DNA of 62,902 bases, taken from NCBI GenBank assembly GCA_013001145.1, contig JABDND010000041.1, positions 1 to 62,902 of the forward strand, written 5' to 3'. This document shows positions 56,729 through 62,902 of the stretch, piece by piece. Made by a program: the position numbers and the translations under genes. Under the pieces are notes generated by a model. The model ran no database searches. It was not told the origin of the DNA and was given only the letters and a program-made list of their open reading frames with translations. This DNA comes from Croceitalea sp. Lineage in GTDB: Bacteria; Bacteroidota; Bacteroidia; Flavobacteriales; Flavobacteriaceae. Position 1 is the stretch's first letter, and each line of letters starts with the position of its first letter.

Positions 56729-57217
56729 TCAATATATGCTTTTGTTGTCGTCATAGAGCACATCATATCTAAGGCCCACGGTTACATTTCTTGTGGAGTA
56801 ACCTATTCCTAAAAATAAGGCCGAGGTCCAATAATTATTGCCCGCGGTACCGCCACCTAAACCAGACTGTCTTCTGGAAACGCGCCATTGTTCCATTTCG
56901 GCGGATAGCTGTATGGCTGGTATGGGATTATAAAAATTCATAAAGCTGGCACCATAAGCTATAAATTTATCGTCATTGAATTTGGCATAATTAAAATTAA
57001 GTCCAACCCCAGTGGCAAAATTTTCATTGGCTTGATAAATGCCGCTGGGTGATACAGATGCATTAAAGATGTTGTTGGCAAAACCCAGGCCAATTCCACC
57101 ACCAAAACGAACCCTGTTCCAAAAATCGCTTGCAGCGCCATTGCCCTGTGCTAAGCATAAGCCCAAAATTGAGATTGAAAATAGTAGAGTCAGGTATATT
57201 TTTGGGGATGAAGACAT
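56729..57217 (-). CDS. Secreted/outer-membrane hypothetical protein; likely ATG at 57217
   Basis: Signal peptide MSSSPKIYLTLLFSISILGLCLAQG; GGGIGLGFANNIFNASVSPSGIYQANENFATGVGLNFNYAKF, alternating beta-barrel-like strands. Confidence 0.75.
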   Translation of the reverse strand: MSSSPKIYLTLLFSISILGLCLAQGNGAASDFWNRVRFGGGIGLGFANNIFNASVSPSGIYQANENFATGVGLNFNYAKFNDDKFIAYGASFMNFYNPIPAIQLSAEMEQWRVSRRQSGLGGGTAGNNYWTSALFLGIGYSTRNVTVGLRYDVLYDDNKSIY

Positions 57218-57333
57218 TCTAAGGTTCATAGCAGACAAAAGTTTTGTTTGATTTGACATTTAAGATACAATCATATGTGCTATTTATTGTATTTTTGGTT
57301 AAATTTTGTTGCAACTTTTGGCAAAGCACCTCA

Positions 57334-60132
57334 ATGGATAAATATTCCTTTTTAAACGCAGCCCACACGTCATATTTTGCCGAATTATATGACCGTTACA
57401 CCAAAAGCCCGGATAGTCTGGAACCCAGCTGGCGAGCTTTTTTTCAAGGTTTTGATTTCGGACTTGAAAGTTCTTTGGACGAACTTGATATTCAGGCTTC
57501 AAAAAATGGAACTGTGGCATCTGTCAATGGTCAAGCCGTTGAGCTGCCGCAATCTTTACAAAAAGAATTTCAGGTTGTTAAACTTATTGATGGTTACCGT
57601 TCAAGGGGCCATCTTTTTACGAAGACGAATCCGGTACGTCAAAGACGAAAATATTCGCCAACTCTTGAAATTGACAATTTTGGTCTTTCGGAGGCCGATT
57701 TAGATACTGTTTTTGATGCAGGAAATACACTCGGAATAGGTCAAAGTACATTGCGAAGTATCATTCAACATCTAGAAAGTATATATTGTGATGCCATTGG
57801 AGTGGAGTACATGTACATTAGAACTCCTGAAAGAATACAATGGATCCAAGATTGGTTAAATGTAAATGATAACCACCCTCAATTTACCCCTGAACAAAAA
57901 AAGGGAATATTGGGTAAACTAAACGAGGCAGTTTCTTTTGAAAGTTTTTTGCACACCAAGTACGTAGGTCAAAAGCGCTTTTCGTTGGAAGGTGGCGAAT
58001 CTTTAATACCCGCTTTGGATGTAATCATAGAAAAGGCGGCAGATTCTGGGGTCAAACAATTTGTGATGGGAATGGCCCATAGAGGTCGTCTAAGTGTTTT
58101 GACCAATATTTTTGGTAAATCGCCCAAAGACATTTTCAGTGAATTTGATGGTAAAGATTATGAAGAGGCCATATTTGATGGTGATGTAAAGTATCACTTG
58201 GGATGGACCTCTAAAAGAGAGACAGATTCAGGTAAAATGGTCAATATGAACATTGCGCCCAATCCTTCGCATTTAGAGACGGTAAATGGTATAGTTGAAG
58301 GTATTGCTCGGGCCAAACAAGACCATTCACATCAAGAAAATAATTCAGAAGTACTTCCCATTTTGGTGCATGGTGATGCAGCATTTGCGGGCCAGGGTGT
58401 GGTTTACGAGGTTGTGCAAATGGCCAAATTGGATGGTTATGAAACTGGTGGCACCATACATATTGTTGTGAATAACCAAATAGGCTTCACAACCAATTAT
58501 TTAGATGCACGTTCATCAACTTATTGCACAGATGTTGGTAAGGTAACCCTATCTCCAGTTTTGCATATCAATGCAGACGATGTAGAAGCTGTTGTACATG
58601 CGGCTACTTTTGCACTGGAATACCGTATGAGGTTTAAACGCGATGTGTTCTTAGACCTGCTAGGTTATAGGAAATATGGTCATAATGAGGGTGATGAACC
58701 CAAATTTACACAACCGCTTTTATATAAGTCAATTTCAAAACACCCTAATCCACGCGATATATATGCCGAAAGATTGATAAACGAGGGAGTGATTGATTCA
58801 GACTATGTCAATAAGTTGGAAGAAGACTACAAAAAAAACTTGGAGGAAGATTTGATGGATTCCCGTAAAATAGAGAAGACACGAATCACCCCTTTTATGC
58901 GCGATGAATGGCAAGGTTTTGAGCCTGTTACAGAAGTTGCCATGCTACAAAAAATAGACACCAGTTATAATTTAAAAAAGCTGGATGAAATTGCAAAAGG
59001 AATTACAGAACTGCCCAAGGATAAAAAATTCTTGCGCAAACTTGAGCGTTTGGTTGATGGCCGACGCCAAATGTATTTTGATGATAACCGATTGGATTGG
59101 GCCATGGGTGAATTACTTGCCTATGGGTCACTGATAGAAGAAGGATTTGATGTACGCATGTCAGGTCAAGATGTTGAACGGGGTACATTTTCACATCGCC
59201 ATGCCGTGATAAAGACCGAAATGCATGAAGAAGAGGTGATTTTGCTCAATGAATTGGGCAAAAACCAAAAAGGTAAATTTCATATATACAACTCCTTACT
59301 CTCAGAATACGCTGTTATGGCATTTGATTACGGTTACGCCATGGCCAGCCCCAACACATTAACCATTTGGGAGGCCCAGTTTGGGGATTTTAGCAATGGT
59401 GCACAAATTGTAATCGACCAATACTTATCTTCCGCTGAAGATAAATGGAAGCTGCAGAATGGGTTGGTGCTTTTGCTGCCCCATGGTTATGAAGGGCAAG
59501 GTGCAGAGCATTCATCCGCACGAATGGAACGTTATTTACAATTGTGTGCCAAAGACAATATGTACGTTGCCGATGTGACCACTCCGGCAAATATGTTTCA
59601 TTTGTTGAGAAGACAGATGAAAGCGAGTTTCAGAAAACCATTGGTGGTCTTCACACCCAAGAGTTTATTGCGGCACCCAAAGGTGGTTTCTACCAAAGAA
59701 GAGATGGCCAACGGCAGTTTTCAAGAATTGATTGATGATGATTCGGCCAATGCCAAGAAAATTAAATCTTTGGTCTTTTGCACAGGCAAGTTTTATTATG
59801 ATTTACTTGCCAAAAAAGAAGAATTGGAAAGAGATGATGTTGCTTTGGTCCGATTGGAACAATTATTTCCATTGCCAAGTGAGGGCATTAGAGATATCAT
59901 TAAAAAATACAATAAAGCAGATGATATCGTTTGGGCGCAAGAAGAACCCAGAAATATGGGTGCTTGGGGCCATTTATTAATGCATATGGAAGAGGCCAAG
60001 CAATTTAGAGTGGCTTCAAGAAGGTTTTATGGGGCACCGGCCGCCGGTAGTGCCGTAAGGTCACAACGTCGTCATGCTGAGGTCATTGCTTATGTTTTTG
60101 ATAAGACAAAAGACAATTTTAAAAATAAATAA
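57334..60132 (+). CDS. sucA: 2-oxoglutarate dehydrogenase E1 component; start at ATG 57334 (track start 57244 too early)
   Basis: MDKYSFLNAAHTSYFAELYDRYTKSPDSLEPSWRAFFQGF, RFSLEGGESLIPALDVII, MAHRGRLSVLTNI, VWAQEEPRNMGAW. Confidence 0.97.
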   Translation: MDKYSFLNAAHTSYFAELYDRYTKSPDSLEPSWRAFFQGFDFGLESSLDELDIQASKNGTVASVNGQAVELPQSLQKEFQVVKLIDGYRSRGHLFTKTNPVRQRRKYSPTLEIDNFGLSEADLDTVFDAGNTLGIGQSTLRSIIQHLESIYCDAIGVEYMYIRTPERIQWIQDWLNVNDNHPQFTPEQKKGILGKLNEAVSFESFLHTKYVGQKRFSLEGGESLIPALDVIIEKAADSGVKQFVMGMAHRGRLSVLTNIFGKSPKDIFSEFDGKDYEEAIFDGDVKYHLGWTSKRETDSGKMVNMNIAPNPSHLETVNGIVEGIARAKQDHSHQENNSEVLPILVHGDAAFAGQGVVYEVVQMAKLDGYETGGTIHIVVNNQIGFTTNYLDARSSTYCTDVGKVTLSPVLHINADDVEAVVHAATFALEYRMRFKRDVFLDLLGYRKYGHNEGDEPKFTQPLLYKSISKHPNPRDIYAERLINEGVIDSDYVNKLEEDYKKNLEEDLMDSRKIEKTRITPFMRDEWQGFEPVTEVAMLQKIDTSYNLKKLDEIAKGITELPKDKKFLRKLERLVDGRRQMYFDDNRLDWAMGELLAYGSLIEEGFDVRMSGQDVERGTFSHRHAVIKTEMHEEEVILLNELGKNQKGKFHIYNSLLSEYAVMAFDYGYAMASPNTLTIWEAQFGDFSNGAQIVIDQYLSSAEDKWKLQNGLVLLLPHGYEGQGAEHSSARMERYLQLCAKDNMYVADVTTPANMFHLLRRQMKASFRKPLVVFTPKSLLRHPKVVSTKEEMANGSFQELIDDDSANAKKIKSLVFCTGKFYYDLLAKKEELERDDVALVRLEQLFPLPSEGIRDIIKKYNKADDIVWAQEEPRNMGAWGHLLMHMEEAKQFRVASRRFYGAPAAGSAVRSQRRHAEVIAYVFDKTKDNFKNK

Positions 60133-60159
60133 CAGGTAATACCAATAAAGAATAATAAG

Positions 60160-61380
60160 ATGATTCTAGAAATGAAAGTCCCCTCTCCGGGAGAATCGAT
60201 TACCGAAGTTGAAATTGCGGAATGGTTGGTAAAAGATGGTGATTATGTTGAAAAAGACCAAGCCATTGCTGAGGTAGATTCTGATAAAGCAACTTTAGAG
60301 CTGCCCGCTGAAGAAAGTGGTACCATTACGTTAAAAGCTGAAGAAGGAGATGCTGTGGCTGTAGGGGAAGTTGTTTGCCTGATAGATACCAGTGCCAAGA
60401 AACCGGAAGGAAGTTCAGGGAAAGAAGAAAATAAAGAAAAGTCAATAGAGCCTACTGCAAAACAAGATGCTCCAAAAACAGCTGAAACTAAAAAGGAGAA
60501 TTATGCTACGGGAACACCCTCACCGGCTGCAAAAAAGATTCTGGACGAAAAAGGTGTGGCAGCTTCTAGCGTAAGTGGAACAGGCCGTGATGGTCGAATC
60601 ACGAAAGAAGATGCTGTTAAGGCCGTACCATCAATGGGCACACCAACAGGCGGCAGCAGGAGCGAAAGCCGTTCAAAGCTATCCATGCTAAGGAGAAAAG
60701 TGGCTGAACGACTGGTGGCTGCAAAGAATGAAACGGCGATGTTGACAACTTTCAATGAAGCAGACATGTCGGCCATATTTGATTTACGTTCAAAGTATAA
60801 AGAGACCTTTAAAGAGAAACATGGCGTGGGTCTTGGGTTTATGTCATTCTTTACAAAAGCCGTGATTAGGGCCTTGGGTCTATATCCGGCGGTCAATTCA
60901 ATGATTGATGGCAAAGAAATGATTACCTATGATTTTTGTGATATCAGTATTGCAGTTTCTGGACCGAAAGGTTTAATGGTTCCCGTGATTAGAAATGCTG
61001 AAAACCTAACTTTCAGAGGAGTCGAAGAAGAAGTCAAACGTTTAGCTTTACGAGCTCGGGATGGCGAGATTACGGTCGATGAAATGACAGGAGGAACTTT
61101 CACCATTTCCAACGGTGGCGTTTTTGGGTCTATGTTGTCCACACCAATCATCAACCCACCACAAAGTGGTATTTTAGGAATGCACAACATCATCGAAAGG
61201 CCTATTTTTAAAGCTGGTCAAATTGTTGCCGCGCCAATGATGTACTTGGCATTGTCTTATGATCACCGAATTATTGATGGTAAAGAATCTGTTGGGTTTT
61301 TGGTAGCCATTAAAGAAGCTCTTGAAAATCCAGTAGAACATTTAATGGACGGCAACGTAGAAAAGGCTTTGGAGCTTTAA
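60160..61380 (+). CDS. sucB: Dihydrolipoyllysine-residue succinyltransferase (2-OGDH E2)
   Basis: [16 protein letters not shown] lipoyl site, [19 protein letters not shown]3-binding domain, [19 protein letters not shown]. Confidence 0.97.
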   Translation: MILEMKVPSPGESITEVEIAEWLVKDGDYVEKDQAIAEVDSDKATLELPAEESGTITLKAEEGDAVAVGEVVCLIDTSAKKPEGSSGKEENKEKSIEPTAKQDAPKTAETKKENYATGTPSPAAKKILDEKGVAASSVSGTGRDGRITKEDAVKAVPSMGTPTGGSRSESRSKLSMLRRKVAERLVAAKNETAMLTTFNEADMSAIFDLRSKYKETFKEKHGVGLGFMSFFTKAVIRALGLYPAVNSMIDGKEMITYDFCDISIAVSGPKGLMVPVIRNAENLTFRGVEEEVKRLALRARDGEITVDEMTGGTFTISNGGVFGSMLSTPIINPPQSGILGMHNIIERPIFKAGQIVAAPMMYLALSYDHRIIDGKESVGFLVAIKEALENPVEHLMDGNVEKALEL

Positions 61381-61430
61381 TTTATAACGAATTCAAGAAC
61401 CTAGCGTTTTGTGCAATAGGCTAAATTCTT

Positions 61431-62777
61431 TTAATCACAACCCATATCTTTTTTTGATTGTGAATCGGCGTTTGGAAAACAGCTCTGCATGGGAGTGCTT
61501 ATTGGAACATATCTCTCCAGTTGATCGTCATACAGCGCATTTTCGATGAAGGTAGAAAGCATATTTATTTCGTCAAGAGATAGCCCCAATGGCCTAAAAC
61601 TTGGGGAAATATTACTTACAGGAACCTCCGAATTTTGTGGGATAGCTTGATTTTTATATTCAATAACTTCTTTTACATTATTAAAGTTCCCACCATGCCC
61701 CAGATGATTAACATCATTTAAGTTATAGAGTGATGGCGTTTTAAATTTGTAATCGTCTTGGGGATTGCCGGTAAAGCCTCCTCTGCCCTTTTTCGTTGTT
61801 TCATCTAAGGTTCCATGTACATCATCTCCTTGAAGGTCGTTCATGCCTAATGCATGGAATTCCATTCCATTTAAACCAGGTCCTGAATGGCATGTATAAC
61901 ACTTGCCTTTACCAAAAAAAACAATTGCCCCTTGCATTTCATTTTCACTTAATTTCTCCTCTCCGCGAAGCCATTTTTGAAAGGGTGATTCATTGGCCAA
62001 AATTGTTCGTTCATAAGCGGCTATTGCCAATCCTACATTTATTATAGAATACCTTTCTTCGTCTTGGTCATTAGGAAAAGCTTGGTCAAAAAGTGATTTA
62101 TATGATTCGTTTTCAAGTAATGATGAATCCAACGACATTCTATGTACACCAAGTCCAGCAATGGCTTGGGTTTCTACTCCTTGAAAACCAAGAAGATTAT
62201 TTTCCTTTGGAGTACCAGGGGTCCAACTACCTTCTGTTCCAAGATTTTTGCCGGTGGCACCAAATTGGCCGTTCCATAACATCACCTCTTGATAAGCAGT
62301 GTTAATGACTGTAGGAGACCTTATAGGCTGTACATCGAGTTCAGATTCATTGTATTCCAAAGACATAATTCTAGTCTCGCCACGGAGGCCAAAACCTAAT
62401 CCACCTTCGCCTATGCCTTGTTTGATTCCACTTTGAAAACCTGCTTTTGCGTGATGGCAACTGGCGCAGGAATAAGTTTTTAAACCAATTTGAGAAGTAG
62501 GATTATTGCCTAATGCCGTTTCGTGGAATAGAAACTTCCCCAGGACAACTTTTTCATGGGTAATAGGATTATTGGGGTCATTGGGAATATTTAGATAATC
62601 AGAGCTGTTTGGTAATTGCCAAGCCTCTAGAGAGCCCAATAATTGAATTAATTCAGTTTCTAATTCTGATTCATTGGATTTTTCATTGTACAAATCGTCA
62701 TCAGTACATCCTGAAATTAAAAATAGAAAAGTAATTAATTGACAGGCTCTTGATAATATAGATTTCAACTTTGGCAT
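61431..62777 (-). CDS. Diheme cytochrome c peroxidase (MauG/CcpA-like) lipoprotein
   Basis: Lipobox FLISGC; YSCASCHHAKAG and GKCYTCHSGPG heme motifs, TPSLYNL. Confidence 0.92.
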   Translation of the reverse strand: MPKLKSILSRACQLITFLFLISGCTDDDLYNEKSNESELETELIQLLGSLEAWQLPNSSDYLNIPNDPNNPITHEKVVLGKFLFHETALGNNPTSQIGLKTYSCASCHHAKAGFQSGIKQGIGEGGLGFGLRGETRIMSLEYNESELDVQPIRSPTVINTAYQEVMLWNGQFGATGKNLGTEGSWTPGTPKENNLLGFQGVETQAIAGLGVHRMSLDSSLLENESYKSLFDQAFPNDQDEERYSIINVGLAIAAYERTILANESPFQKWLRGEEKLSENEMQGAIVFFGKGKCYTCHSGPGLNGMEFHALGMNDLQGDDVHGTLDETTKKGRGGFTGNPQDDYKFKTPSLYNLNDVNHLGHGGNFNNVKEVIEYKNQAIPQNSEVPVSNISPSFRPLGLSLDEINMLSTFIENALYDDQLERYVPISTPMQSCFPNADSQSKKDMGCD

Positions 62778-62902
62778 CTTAAAAAATGTTTTACCATTCA
62801 AAAACGCAAAACTGATATAAATATGTTTTTCATAAATGCATTTTCGACGAGGAACATGAATATTAGTTCTATACCTTTAGTGATGCATCTAGAGTTTAAG
62901 AA

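Noticed and set aside
60501-60914. 137-aa minus-strand ORF within sucB
   Set aside because: Shadow ORF; the plus-strand protein has all E2 motifs.
1-62902. Phage, IS elements, integrases, toxin-antitoxin or defence islands
   Set aside because: Surveyed all ORFs; none carries transposase, integrase, restriction, CRISPR-Cas or phage structural motifs that I can recognise.

Overview
The window is chromosomal DNA from a Bacteroidota, most likely Flavobacteriaceae: AT-rich, TAnnTTTG-type promoters, fused ccoNO, clade II-type nosZ. I see no phage, IS or CRISPR. From left to right: (1) 0-7.8 kb, an exopolysaccharide locus (ugd, UDP-glucuronate decarboxylase, four glycosyltransferases, a hexapeptide acyltransferase). 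(2) A receiver-histidine kinase hybrid and an rfbBACD dTDP-rhamnose operon. (3) A DUF4407 protein, an M20 dipeptidase and tRNA-Leu(UAG). (4) 15.6-49.7 kb, a large low-oxygen block: Crp/Fnr regulator, ccoI-S-NO-Q-P-G-H and a TauE/SafE-like protein, a CoA-transferase, CBS protein, complete nos (N2O reductase) cluster, Rrf2 regulator, a decayed TonB-dependent receptor, hemN, three tandem-domain universal stress proteins, a GCS2-like/CBS ligase plus aspartoacylase-like pair, TonB, a DUF2490 protein, and a USP-SLC13-pckA-pfk operon. (5) 50-62.9 kb, MFS sugar porter, kdtA, DegT aminotransferase, galE, amidohydrolase, 2-oxoglutarate dehydrogenase E1/E2 and a diheme cytochrome c peroxidase. The main result of the hunt is a set of about 11 near-identical 12-bp palindromes (TGA[C/T]-N4-[A/G]TCA), most of them 48-58 bp upstream of start codons, that tie block 4 into one apparent FNR-like regulon. 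That regulon includes poorly characterised genes, notably the GCS2-CBS/aspartoacylase two-gene operon, which is my best candidate for an undescribed system. I also report an unannotated 43-aa membrane microprotein and a TonB receptor pseudogene next to nos. No database searches were run; product names rest on recognising protein motifs.
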